From NCBI GenBank assembly GCA_020091685.1, contig CM034599.1, forward strand, positions 41,589,279 through 41,653,278: DNA of 64,000 nucleotides, in the 5' to 3' direction. The position numbers and the translations under genes are program-made. The notes beneath the pieces were generated by a model that saw nothing but the letters and a program-made list of their open reading frames with translations, had not been told where the DNA came from and made no database searches. The stretch comes from Lutjanus erythropterus (lineage: Eukaryota > Chordata > Actinopteri > Lutjaniformes > Lutjanidae). Shown piece by piece: positions 10,726 through 21,178 of the stretch; position 1 is the first letter of the stretch; the number at the start of each line of letters is the position of its first letter.

Positions 10726-13079
10726 CTTTAGCTCCCTGTCATTTGATGTGACAACACGAAGCAAATGAAAAAAAAAAAACCTGCTCCAGTGCGTGCTCGA
10801 GGGGGCGCGCACTGGAACACCTATAGTGTGAGTGGGAGGGGGCGAGAGGAGGGGAGTGGAGGGGCGCCTGATTAGTGACATGCCCCTCTGTTATTGATCA
10901 TATCATTTACACGTACATAAACAGCTGTTAAATACAGAAAATGCCGACTCAAAATAATTTTTCCCCCATCGCTTTGGCGCCCCCTCTAGCGTGGCGCCCC
11001 TATGCGCCACGTATAGTGCATACCCACTTTTTGCGCCACTGATGACATCTTGTTGACAATTGACCCCTCATTAAACCCCGCCTCCAAACAGTACCTGTCC
11101 AATCATAGGTTAGCAAGTGTAACTAGTGTTGTCAAGCTTTCCATTTCTCTCCATTTTGAAGGTGTGCAGGAGGCTCTGAGGAGAGCGATACTCACTGTTT
11201 CATGAGTCTGGATGGTATCTTGTGTCTTTTTTGTCATCTCTCAACAACGTGAAACACAAGAGCACATGTGTGGTGAATGGATTAAAACTCTGTCTCCATC
11301 TGCTCTAACATAAGCTGCAAATGTTAGCATGTATAGCTAACTAATGCTAGCGTACTAGAGACTGGAGATCTCTCAGCTAAACAAGTCGAGTTAGCATTAG
11401 TTTACATCAGCCAGCTACATTGACAAAATCTGCTTGTGACTCATTATTTTAGCTGACAAAATCCACCATTGTCAGGCTACAAAAGAGAAGCTACTTTTGT
11501 TTTCATCTCTAAGGAATCACAGACCTCATATTTCAACAGTTACTTCCACTTTCAATGTTAAATCTGCCACCATTATCACTGTAAACTGCAGAAACGCGGT
11601 GTGAAAATGGAAAGTTTAGGCTTAGCACCAGTAAGGAGGGTGGTGCAATTTCTGTTTCCTCCAATTTGATCTCTTACCTCAGGCTTTGCCACTGGCAGGT
11701 ATTTTTCAGTTTTCGGCTGATCATGTAAAAAAAACAAAAAAAAACTTCAGTTGGTGAAAGCTTGCATGCACAAGTAGTCCACTGAATTAAAACTGTTAAA
11801 TGTTGCCCATTATGATTTTGTATTGTTAGCCCCGAACCTATGGAGGTTAAAATTATATGAAGGCTAAAGATGGCATTGATTCTGATGAACATATCTGCCT
11901 CCGGATCCACTTTACAGCCATGAATGCATTATTTTTATCTATTTGCCAGCATATTCTCAGAAATAATACAGAAGGCCCTAAAAAGGCTGGTGAAATCAGA
12001 GTATAATGACATTGTGCGATCATTTAGCCTTGCAGACGCTGCTCAGGAGCTCTAAAAGTAACATAAGAATATTGTGGTGAATCAATAATGAAACTATCTA
12101 ATCTGTTTTACCATCCACCTATGCTTGTCTTACGTCAGATAGATATCACAGTGTTGGACATGAGTTGTAAAGTGGATTCTTTGGAACAGCAATCCAGTAA
12201 TAGAGCAGCAGATGCAACAGAATCCAGTAATATGTTGTTTAGGTGGTACACCCTGAATAGGTCATATATCGCTGTTAAGTGATCTGAGATGGTCTGCGCC
12301 ATCTCTCAAACACACTTTATCTTATTTTGTGGTGCATCTTCTCTCTTTGTATTACCTCATTAGATCCCAGCTCTTTGTCATGCTAAAGCTGACCTTGCAA
12401 CCATTTAGAGGGAAATACTTAAAGATCATACATCTTGGCTGAACTTTTGTTTCATTGCATATGAGAGCTAAACAGAAGGGCTCCAGCATGAACAACAGAG
12501 AGGCTGTTAGATTTTTGCTGGTGAGGAATGCCTCACAGTGGCCTTATCAGCATCACACTGGATAGTTTTGTGATAATCTTCCTATTACAAACAATGGAAA
12601 TCCTTATCAGGAGAATTTCTTTAAACGCTGGAGTGATTACAATGTTTGCAAAGCAGCGTACACAGTGTATCCAAAAGATAACATTTACACACCTATCAAA
12701 AGCACAAACACATACTTCTGAAGCATGAAAGATTAGACTTCTTCAGTGCGGAATTATTAAACATTTTTTATCACCTCTGACGTCTAATATCATCTGAGAA
12801 TGCCAACTTTTTCCTCTGTGCTCTTTGGCGAGATTGTTTATTTTCCCACAAGCTAAACTTCTTTCACTGGGCTCTTGAACACACAGCAGTGTAACCTTAA
12901 TATGTATCTCTCTGTTTGGAGTTATTTAAGCAGCTTATAGCAGGTTACTGATAAACTGATCATTGTTTCATAGAAATTTGTTCACACATGCAACCTTTAG
13001 TCTTAAGGCTTTCACACTATAGGACTGACATCTAGACAATTCCATGTTCTAACATGACTTACATGACATTTCTTTTTTG

Positions 13080-13097
13080 GTGTGTGTGTGTGTGTGT
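13080..13097. repeat. (TG)n microsatellite
   Basis: Nine GT units. Confidence 0.9.
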
Positions 13098-13927
13098 TCC
13101 ACAGATTTTGTTTTTCCTCTGTCCAACACTGTGAGAAATGGTATTCAAACTATTTGTTTTTTGTTTCTTTGCTTAAGTGGTCAATTCAACAAATTAATTT
13201 CCTTGTGCAGAAGATTTTCTATGAAATGTAAAATATAGTGTTACTGCAGTGTTGCTGTTTTTATTGCCACTGACTGAAAAGATTTTCCTATCTGTCCAGA
13301 AGAGGATATTTGCCAGTCTACCTCTGTTCTGTTAAACTGAAGTATATAATTCACAAACTGTCCTTGTATTAATTGCATTGTTTTTCCTAATTTTCTGATG
13401 CTTTACTGGTACATGACTTCACACAAAACAACTTTTATCTCAGTCTGCTTGATCCTCCTATCAGGGCAAATCAAATCACAGCAGTGTGTCTTTACAAATG
13501 TTGAAAGTCTGTGATGACTATCTGGCAGGAGGACACTGTCAAAGATTCAAATCTGCAGCTCTGTCATGTTGCTCCCTGTCTTCAGAGATCACTGCTCATC
13601 TTTCAAAGCAGACCTGATGCTGGTGTTGTGGAACCCCCCCCCCTCCAATGTTTCACATGTTGACCTTCTAATCAGATCCAACCGCGCTGTGGCCCACACC
13701 TTGGGCACGCTTTATCTGCACCTGAATCATCTGATAACCCTTTCCTCAATCAGCCCCCATAACTGGATGAAAAGGAGAAACAGATCAGTTACACTTGAAT
13801 GCTTGCATGACCTTTATTTCTTGCTTAACATCTGTGTGCAGAGTGCAGCAGGGAGAAGGAAACACCAGCACTTGTGCTGATTGAGCTGAGATTGGATTCA
13901 GAGCCAGAACAAAGAGGAGAGACAGGG

Positions 13928-13975
13928 GTGTGTGTGTGTATGTGTGTGTGTGTGTGTGTGCGTGTGTGTGTGTGC
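13928..13975. repeat. (TG)n microsatellite, interrupted
   Basis: A TG run with single substitutions (TATG and TGCG). A 61-codon frame starting in it is an artefact. Confidence 0.93.
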
Positions 13976-14179
13976 ACGTAGTATGCTGTTATATGTGCCT
14001 GATTCTAGTTGTGAAACAAATGCACAATTCAGAGTTTGTACTCTATTAGCACATTTAACCTATAGTGAATGGCATGCGCACGACTATGTGTTCTTGTATA
14101 TAAACATGGAAAGATGAGAAAAACTCTTCATGGTGAGGGGATTTGACTAGTTCTTCACTTCTCTCTGTCAACTTTTGAT

Positions 14180-14330
14180 CAGTTTTTAGATTAAAACTAG
14201 CATCAGGGTCTTTACAATGAAAATTAGACTAAAACTAAATAAAACCACTGACAGTCAAAACAATGATGAAATATATTATTTGCCAACTGAAAACTAAATG
14301 ATAATTGTAAAGATTAATGAACTAATTCCC
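14180..14330. repeat. AAACTAAA-type repeat fragment
   Basis: Phrases such as GATTAAAACTAG, TTAGACTAAAACTAAATAAA and AACTGAAAACTAAATGA resemble the right part of the element at 26548-27472. It is probably a decayed fragment of the same fish family. Ends not defined. Confidence 0.4.
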
Positions 14331-14804
14331 ATTACACAGTCTTACAATGACCTGCAGGCATCTGCAGCATCGCACACATACACATGCTGCACACTAAAAA
14401 TAAGAAGTATCTTGTGTTCAGCAAAATTCTGTCTTTGTCAGTAATGTTATCTAATGTCACCAGTTCTTGAAAGAAACATATTTATGGACTAAATGAATCT
14501 ACAATCCACAAGTAATTAAGCAATGAGGAGCAACAAAATAACTTATCATGAACACATGCAGGTGAGCACACCAACATTTGTGGATGTGGGTGTAACAGCA
14601 ACGTTACTTTCAGTTGTTAGTCTTTTTCTTAGTATCAGAAGAATGAGACGATTAATGTTGTCAGTCATCTGAATCTAGACATTTGCTATATGTTAAAAAT
14701 ATTACTAAGTTATCTAGCGTTTTAGCTTCTCCTCTCATGCTAAACCCGGACAATAAACAGTATTTCAATGAACAAGTAAGTGAATCTGAACGATCAGCTG
14801 CATT

Positions 14805-14990
14805 TAGGGGTGTAACGATTCACTAATTTGTCCGATGCATCAGACTTTAATGTGTTAGATATGAGTGCATTGGTTCAGATGGCCTGCATCCGTAAAAAGC
14901 TGAACATGAATTGGAAACAAATCGATGCAGCACTTGCGTATCGATATATCTCATTAGGATGCACATACGTTTAATTTTGGGATCAGTGAG
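14805..14990. mobile_element. hAT-type MITE end (GGGGTGTAACGATTCA)
   Basis: The block opens with AGGGGTGTAACGATTCACTA and continues with CGATGCATCAG, ATCGATGCAGCAC and TATCGATATATC. This is the wording of fish hAT MITEs that begin TAGGGGTGTAACGATTCA. No matching right end was found, so it is entered as a left-end fragment. Confidence 0.5.
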
Positions 14991-15127
14991 CTGCCACTGT
15001 AACTTTATAATAATTTATATAAACATCACTGTAATGTTCCCTTCTCTCTGTCTCCGCTGTTACTATATTTAGTAAAACTATCAGGATTTTTTGGCAACTA
15101 ACAGCACTCTACAAATGTAGCATTAAT

Positions 15128-15760
15128 TCAGGGGTGTCAAACTCAATCACAGAAGGGGCCCAAATTTAAAACACAGTCCAAACAGGATTAATTATTTATT
15201 GAACAGTCTAAAACTGACTATGTTTTATTCAGAAATATGAATTTGAACAGCCTGACTCCAACAACTTTTTCCTCAATAAAATAAATAAGATTTAAAATAT
15301 TTTTTTTTCTTCAACAATAACAAAGGAAAACGAATATTTCAGCTCAGAATATTTAAGCTCACATATCCAGGTGGGGGTTACATTTGAAAATGCTTGCTTT
15401 TTGTCTGGACACAAGATATCACGCACTTTAATCATGCAAACCCTCAATGGCACTGCATTTGGCATAAAAATATGCTCATATAATAATATTACAAACCCAT
15501 CAGCCCATCAGGTACAGATGAACATATTGACCTGCTCAATTTAACATTAAGGCCAAAACGCACTGAAAACTTCAATAGAAAAGTCAACTGTAGCTTCTAT
15601 GGTTCACTGCAGGCTTCAGATTTAAAATGTAACACCACAGAACCAGCAGTATTTTATGAAAAGGTTAAACTGCACACTGACACACACTGAGGAGATGAAG
15701 AGGAGAGACAGAGTCTGCACTCTTCATCACCTGCTCTACAAAGTTGCCACATAAATAAAC
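15128..15760. mobile_element. hAT (Charlie-like) fragment, left end
   Basis: It begins CAGGGGTGTCAAACTCAATC, a well-known hAT terminal sequence in fish, and runs on with the expected GGGGCCCAAATTTAAAACAC, AACAGGATTAATTATTTATT and GAACAGTCTAAAACTGACTA. The expected right terminus (GAGTTTGACACCCCTG) is absent, so the copy is truncated and the right limit is approximate. No transposase frame is readable. Confidence 0.6.
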
Positions 15761-15769
15761 AATACTTTC

Positions 15770-15796
15770 ATAGTAGTAGTAGTAGTAGTAGTAGTT
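15770..15796. repeat. (AGT)n microsatellite
   Basis: About eight AGT units after ACTTTCAT. Confidence 0.93.
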
Positions 15797-15799
15797 TTT

Positions 15800-16380
15800 A
15801 TTGCAGCAGTATTGAATTGAAGTTTATAAAGCCTTGTTTATGCTATGTGTGAGACACCATGGCGCTGGCCCACGTAGATGGCACACAACCATTTTTTCTC
15901 TGAAACGCAAGAGGGCATGCAAATAAAATATCCTGTGATTATTCAACATGGCTGCTCTCGCTGCTGAGAAGAATTTATTTGCTTATGACTGTCAAAAATG
16001 ACATAGGCGATGCGAGATGAGATGTTCTGTCCATTGCTCACATGCAGAGAGATGTCTTGGTAGGAAGAACAGCCATATTGTGAGGCCAATGTGTCCTATC
16101 CACAAGGAAATGTAGCTACAGCTACATGAAGGAACTAAAAAGCTTTATATTTTTATTATGAGGAGTTGGTGAAGACCAAAGACCGAGAAATTCTGAATTA
16201 TTAAGTCAGTTGTGGTAAACCACCATCCAGCTGTAATACACTGATTTGTCAGCACAGTAAAAAAAATCCATGTCATAGCTCTAATGAAAACTATAACAAA
16301 TAAAAATGTATTATAATGATTATATCTTAAAACAATAAAGCCCTTGATTTATCTGCAGAACAAAGACAGGTTGGAAGAAA
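15800..16380. other. Noncoding; possible 3' UTR or downstream flank of the 16.9-kb exon
   Basis: No repeat recognised. On the minus strand this lies 3' of the candidate terminal exon. An AATAAA on the minus strand (plus-strand TTTATT at about 16152) is one possible polyadenylation signal, but such hexamers are common in AT-rich DNA. Confidence 0.3.
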
Positions 16381-16560
16381 ATGAGGTCTGACTGAAAAGC
16401 GATGGAAATGCTGAATACTTATGTCACCCCTCTCCAACTTATTTAATCACCAGGAGTGCTTGGGGAAGACCGACTTTGATTAAGACCACCTCACCGATCA
16501 ATAAAGTCCTTGAACTTGCATAAGTCACTGCTGGCCACTCTCAATATTACTGATAACTGC
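16381..16560. promoter_or_regulatory. Possible conserved noncoding block
   Basis: Complex sequence with GACTTTGATTAAGACCACC and ACCGATCAATAAAGTCC. These contain a TCF/LEF-like CTTTGAT and homeodomain-like ATTA/ATCAAT words. It lies 3' of the candidate minus-strand exon, so it could also be UTR. Inference only. Confidence 0.25.
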
Positions 16561-16842
16561 CCCCAACACACACACGCACACAGAGCCCCTGTCTCGCCAC
16601 CTCACCTGAGTGATTTTCCCATTGATGAATAGAAATCTTTGACCTCGGCTTTCAGGGTAAACACAAGTTTAAGGAATATTTCGTATAAAACTGGACACAG
16701 CTGCATCTGGAATGCCCTCTGCTGGCCTCAGCCAATGTCACAGACAAAAAGTGTTCATGCAGGTTGCCAGTATAAATAGTCCACCTATGAAACAGCTACA
16801 GAGCTGTGACATTGCACAGGAGGAGGGAGAGGTTCTTTTCCA

Positions 16843-16965
16843 TTAGTCTGACCCAGCTGAAATGACTTGGCCTCCATATATAGGGTTGTGGACGAAGAAG
16901 AGGTTGGGGTCATGCATAGTGTGCGCTGCTCGTACTCTCTCCGCCACCTGTCCCAGATGTGCATC
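16843..16965 (-). CDS. Candidate 3'-terminal coding exon of an unidentified host gene
   Basis: On the minus strand, a pyrimidine-rich CCCTTGTTTGTTTTAG ends at 16966, a good splice acceptor. From 16965 one frame runs 40 codons to a TAA at 16845-16843. The peptide opens DAHLGQVAERVRAAHTMHDP and ends NLFFVHNPIYGGQVISAGSD. Codon third positions are rich in C (AAC CTC TTC TTC GTC CAC AAC), unlike the AT-rich surroundings, and no repeat is recognised here. The ending contains NPIY, which resembles an NPxY sorting signal; that would suit a membrane-protein tail but is speculative. An alternative frame (from ATG 16964) is open for about 58 codons but looks less natural. No upstream exon was found, and I do not recognise the gene. 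Confidence 0.45.
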   Translation of the reverse strand, partial: DAHLGQVAERVRAAHTMHDPNLFFVHNPIYGGQVISAGSD

Positions 16966-17180
16966 CTAAAACAAACAAGGGATTACTTTCATTGATTGAA
17001 TGCAGATTGAACGAGTCTCCTGGCAAAAAAATGCAGTGTGCTGTCAGAGGTGGCTCACCTTCATCATTGGTTAACACCGGCTGACAGATTCAATCTGTTT
17101 CAGCCGCCACCGTGCTTACATAGTGTGTGTCACTCAGACAAAAGTAAGGGCTAGCTATCAACAGAGCCACAAGACACATG

Positions 17181-17183
<3 letters not shown>
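16966..17183. other. Intron-like sequence upstream of the candidate exon
   Basis: If the minus-strand exon is real, this is the 3' end of its last intron. TTCAATC words near 17000 could serve as a branch point. Nothing else seen. Confidence 0.3.
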
Positions 17184-17228
<45 letters not shown>

Positions 17229-17243
17229 AACCACACACACACA
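17184..17243. repeat. (CT)n then (CA)n compound microsatellite
   Basis: CT runs 17184-17225 (21 units), followed after AAAC by a short CA run to about 17243. Confidence 0.95.
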
Positions 17244-17558
17244 CAAGCCAGCTCAGCAGTATCAAAGTTCAGAGGTCATCCCGCCCCACAGTCTCCATCC
17301 TTGAACCCCTCACTCTAATGGCAGTCTGTATTAGTCAGTCAGTGACAAAGAACCTGGCAGTAGCTGTTAGAAAAAAAAAACTATAAGCAAAATCTCAATA
17401 GTTAGTTGTTACACCAGTCACATTAATGTGTGCTTTAATAAGTTTTTTAAACTAAAACAAGCTTTCACATCAATGAAATTTCGGTGAGCGATATTGCAGC
17501 TTTCATTATTTTTACCGTGGTCACTTCTGACGTGAACACATCTGACTAATCAAACTGC

Positions 17559-18119
17559 ATGTTGTTAACATCACATTCAAAGCAATCAACATGGCAGATT
17601 GTTTCACTGTTTTCTGTGAGGGATAAAACTACAGAGACGATTTCAAAGACAGCAAAAACACAACAGACTCCAGTTGTTTCTGTCATGTCCCTCCAGTCAC
17701 CCCCCCTCCACCTCTCCTGTAGAGCTGGCCGGAGTTCAGCAGCTATCCGCAATCAAGCCAGGGCTGTCAGACCGCACTGCAAAATAATACACGCAAACTT
17801 TTTGTGGTTCATATTTTCAAGTCATGCTTTCTGCTGGTGCTTCATACAGTGTTGCCTGTGACACTGTATTAAGTATGGGTTATTTGGAGGTCTTGTTGTG
17901 GTGCTTTTTAACACGTTTAATAGCTAAAGAGCATAGGGCTAATACTATTAGCTACAGGTCTCTTATCAACTACGGTGGCTCTGTAAGGTCAGACAGTGGC
18001 CGGGAAAAAAGGCACAGCAACGTTTTCCTTCCTTGGTGTGTCTATTTGTACGTGTTTATTTGTGAAGTATAGTATTGTATAGTATAAGTTAACTGAACAA
18101 CCTGGGCTCATGTATTTTG
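17559..18119 (+). other. Open but unassigned block upstream of a terminal-exon-like segment
   Basis: Two overlapping plus-strand frames (100 and 82 codons) and a minus-strand frame (68 codons) occur here. None shows a known domain. The block has more CpG and complex sequence than its surroundings (GAGCTGGCCGGAGTTCAGC at about 17722). With the acceptor at 18142 it could be part of a noncoding transcript or a transposon gene. Function unknown. Confidence 0.2.
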
Positions 18120-18257
18120 TCTTTTTTTTCTCCCCCTTGCAGGCTCATAAGTCTGCCAGCATTCCAGACCGTGCTGTCCGTGTGCGTCTCCTGACCGGCC
18201 ACCTGTATATTTTTATCTGTTCTGTCTTGTTTATCTTTTCTGTGCTGGAGAAATAAA
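18120..18257 (+). other. 3'-terminal-exon-like segment with splice acceptor and polyA signal
   Basis: A strong pyrimidine tract (CTTTTTTTTCTCCCCCTTGC) ends in AG at 18141-18142. An AATAAA follows at 18252-18257, then GT-rich GTGTCTCT at about 18283. One frame after the acceptor is open for about 37 codons but has no recognised domain. This arrangement is typical of a last exon. I have a weak memory of similar AATAAATGTATGATCATT wording in fish dispersed repeats, so it may be a transposon-derived transcript end. Confidence 0.35.
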
Positions 18258-18488
18258 TGTATGATCATTAACTTGAATCAAACGTGTCTCTTTATTTTAT
18301 TCACACACTAAATTAGGAATATGGCAATATGACAATAAAAAAACAATATGCTTGACCATCAAAATAGCTTCCTATCACATTATAAGTAAGATAGTGAGAT
18401 ATTTGCTGATAGAATGATTCGACCTGAATAAATAAAGGTCATAGAAGCTGTAGAGAGGCTACGCTGTGCAGCTTTGATACATCGTCCA

Positions 18489-18573
18489 AACGTCGTCTGG
18501 AGAGCATTTTCGACCAAATGCCGATGTCTCGGGCAACATCTTCCCAATGAGCAAACGCTCTCCATACGACGTT
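18489..18573. repeat. Imperfect hairpin, possibly the core of a MITE
   Basis: AACGTCGTCTGGAGAGC (18489-18505) is complementary to GCTCTCCATACGACGTT (18557-18573) at 16 of 17 positions. The inner part pairs more weakly, with GATGT/ACATC just outside a CTCGGGCA apex. Downstream, GCCGACGTCGGC (about 18600) is itself a perfect palindrome. The wording resembles a fish dispersed repeat rich in GACGT motifs, and ends of a larger element were not resolved. Confidence 0.65.
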
Positions 18574-19019
18574 GTGGCAATGCAACTTTATTCATCATGC
18601 CGACGTCGGCAAGACGTAGGCGTGCTGTCTGGGCAGCAGCAGACTGCTGTTCACAGAGGGACAGTTAAAATCTCACCTCCTGTTCTGGCTGAAGAATAAA
18701 CAACTTGTGTTGGTGTGTCTCCTCAAACATTTTCTCATCCAGACTTGTTTAAGTTCTGCTTCTGTTTTCCTCACAGCTGTTTTACTGCAGCAAACTGTTG
18801 GACTGCGTCAGTCTCTGGTTTGTTTACATCTGCATCCACATGAGATAACATGAAATTATGTTCTCTCAAGTACATAATACTAATATATATAATAATATAA
18901 TAAGGCCTGGCTATAATCTGGAGCACTTTTGGAGAAAATCTCTAAGTTAATTAATAGTCAGTGCTTTATTATGAATATCCAATTTAATTTTACAAAAAGT
19001 TGCAATAAGTTTGTGAATC

Positions 19020-19143
19020 CTGTCAACTGTAGTTCTTAGAAAGAATGAAAACTGGAATCAATTAGAATCAGAATTGGTAGATCAGGCCCTTAAAAAATCA
19101 GAAATTGTAACTGGCCAAGAAAATTAGAATCAGTGAATCCCTA
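19020..19143 (-). mobile_element. Probable hAT MITE end
   Basis: Read on the minus strand from about 19143 the sequence starts TAGGGATTCACTGATTCTAA, the style of a hAT terminus, and repeats AATTCTGATTCTAATTGATT words. Only one end is visible; the other limit is approximate. Confidence 0.35.
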
Positions 19144-19944
19144 ATGATGTGTACATCAAGCATCTGTGATTAAACTTCCAACTTATCTACAGGTGACATC
19201 CTTCCTGAGGAGGAATAAGAATGAGCTGAATACGCACTGCTGGAACTGTTTACAAATCATATGATCATATAATCATAATCATAAATAATTCATATCTTAC
19301 CACAGACATACAGCCAGCTGCTGCTTTGGGTCAGTCAGCTTTCTGAAATGACTCCTCAGCTGCAACTTGGTGCCAGCTGTTGCAGCAGTGCTGAAATCCA
19401 TCATGAAGTGGTTGTGGTTCAGTTTCAGCTCCTGAACCAAGCAGTGAAGTTCAAATTATCCTCTCTTTCTTAATTGGCTGTTCCCAGGTATCTCATTTTT
19501 TTCTACCTCGTCAGTAATAGGAGCACCGGGTCATCATCAGTGATGCTGATTCCATTTGTTTTTTCTGTGACACGACTGTTTTTATTTTCATGCATAGAAA
19601 GGCGAAATATGATTGGCAGTTTTAATGCAGACATAAAAACATACACATTTGTTGAAAACTCCCTCCCTGACATAAAATGCATTCAACCATATCAGATAAT
19701 TATACACATAAAATAATTTAATATCATACATGTAGTGCAATTAAGCATTTTTGTTGTGTTTACTGCTATTAGTTATATGAATAAAGTGTGATTTTATTCA
19801 ATACACTAAATTATTCCATGAATTAAAGCTGCTGAGCTTTTTCCCTAAACACATCTGTCCAACCAGAGCAGTCATCTTATGAGGATCTGTGAGGTTTGTT
19901 AGTGAGGGAGAAGGAGAAATGCACTGTATATGTGTGACAAATCA

Positions 19945-19978
19945 CACACACACACACACACACACATACACACACACT
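19945..19978. repeat. (CA)n microsatellite
   Basis: A CA run with one TA interruption. Confidence 0.93.
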
Positions 19979-20930
19979 CTGAGTTGCTGGTGCAGGTGGC
20001 TTCCACCTGTTTTCAGCAGGTAAACCATGCTGATAACCTTCAGCCTGCTGAGGAGCCTTTATGGAAACACTTGATATCTAGCTATGAAATGCTCTTTGTT
20101 AACACCATTTGTATCGACTGAGGAAAAATAGACATGCAGACATCAGGGCAGAGTTGCAAGGACTACTGTAAGATGTTCTTAGGAAGAGTCAGCACAGATA
20201 CAAGAGCAAAAATTCATCTGTTACATGTCGTAATATGCTTTTTACTTATTATTTGCCTTGGCCAAGGTCAATGATGTGCTGTAGTTACATAAATGGAGCA
20301 TGATCTCCAGCCTGGAAGCATCATAAAGCTCAGAGCCATGAACAGGAATTAAGTGTATATCAATAAAACAAAGATCAAAAAAGTTGATTATTGACATTTT
20401 CCTTCAAAAGACTTTATTTGGAAGTGAATGATGTTGGCTGGAGAGTGTCATGGAAGAACTAGCTCACTTTATTACTTCATCATTTCAGGTCCTGTGTAGA
20501 ATTCTAATCATATCCCATAGGAACTTAGAGTAGTGTCAGTCAGAATCACTGTGTTGTATATTCACACCATGATTTTATCTTCACTGCAAGTTCTTGTATA
20601 GTAACATAAGTTTTTCTCTTGATGTACAGTGTAATATTAAAAGGGCCATGCATCCTAACCACAGGCTAAAGAGGTATCAGGCCAGAGTAGGCAGTATATT
20701 CAGAACACACCTACATCAACACAGCACATCAGCATTATCAGAAATTACCAGTTTATCAAGAAACAGCACTATCACCTAGAAATTACATATATATATACAC
20801 ACATAATGAGAAGGTGTTGTTATCAGCTAACAGTTCAATCAGGAGAGACTAAGAATAAAAGAAAATTGTTTATTGACACAAGCATGAGATATGAAACATG
20901 AAGTCTTTGGCGGTTAGACCCTATTGAGGT

Positions 20931-21178
20931 GAAACAATATGCACATAAATAAATGGGGGTGATGAAGCTGTAGTGAAGAGAACCCCCCGAGGTCTAGACA
21001 CTGGTGGTGGTGAAGAGGTGCAAAGCAGAGACAGATGAGGTGAGTGGCTTCGGACTCCTGCTGCCTGGACCTGAAGTCTGGAGGAGAGGGCGTCGGGAAG
21101 GACTGAGGTGAACATCTTCTGGCTACCTAAGTCCGATGACTGGAGGAGAGAGGGGTGGAGGAGGGTCGCGCCACATGC
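20931..21178. other. GC-richer segment of unclear origin next to the LINE
   Basis: Clearly different in composition from the sequence on its left (GAACCCCCCGAGGTCTAGAC, GGAGGAGAGGGCGTCGGG). It either belongs to the LINE's 5' part or is another repeat joined to it. The boundary lies near 20900-20940. Confidence 0.35.

Larger units (their letters stand above)
9748..11041 (-). mobile_element. hAT-type DNA transposon with 8-bp target duplication
   Basis: The left end starts CAGGGGCGCAA at 9748. The right end reads, in reverse, CAGTGGCGCAAAAAGTGGGT from 11041. Both continue into GGGTATGCA. The flanks are GTGACATC (9740-9747) and ATGACATC (11042-11049), a 7-of-8 match of the length hAT elements create. 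A remnant transposase exon lies on the minus strand near the right end. At 1,294 bp it is too short for a complete hAT transposase gene, so most of the coding part is lost. A C15T15 tract (9796-9825) lies inside the left end. Confidence 0.85.
11050..14179. other. Noncoding stretch with TG repeats
   Basis: No gene recognised. There are several short GCTA/TTAGC-rich words at 11290-11400. TG microsatellites are entered separately. The blocks around 12770-12900 and 13520-13900 are complex and non-repetitive and might include regulatory DNA, but nothing specific is visible. A 104-codon frame at 13566-13880 has no domain features. Confidence 0.4.
18640..20930. other. Noncoding, mostly unrecognised
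   Basis: One possible hAT end (19020-19143) and a CA repeat (19945-19978) are entered separately. Short frames on either strand lack domains. AT-rich runs near 18880-18900 and 19260-19290. Confidence 0.4.

Noticed and set aside
13566..13880. 104-codon plus-strand frame
   Set aside because: No domain, no splice context, and the composition is that of the flanking DNA.
16860..16885. CArG box-like CCATATATAGG
   Set aside because: Seven rather than six A/T bases lie between CC and GG, and it falls in the candidate coding exon.
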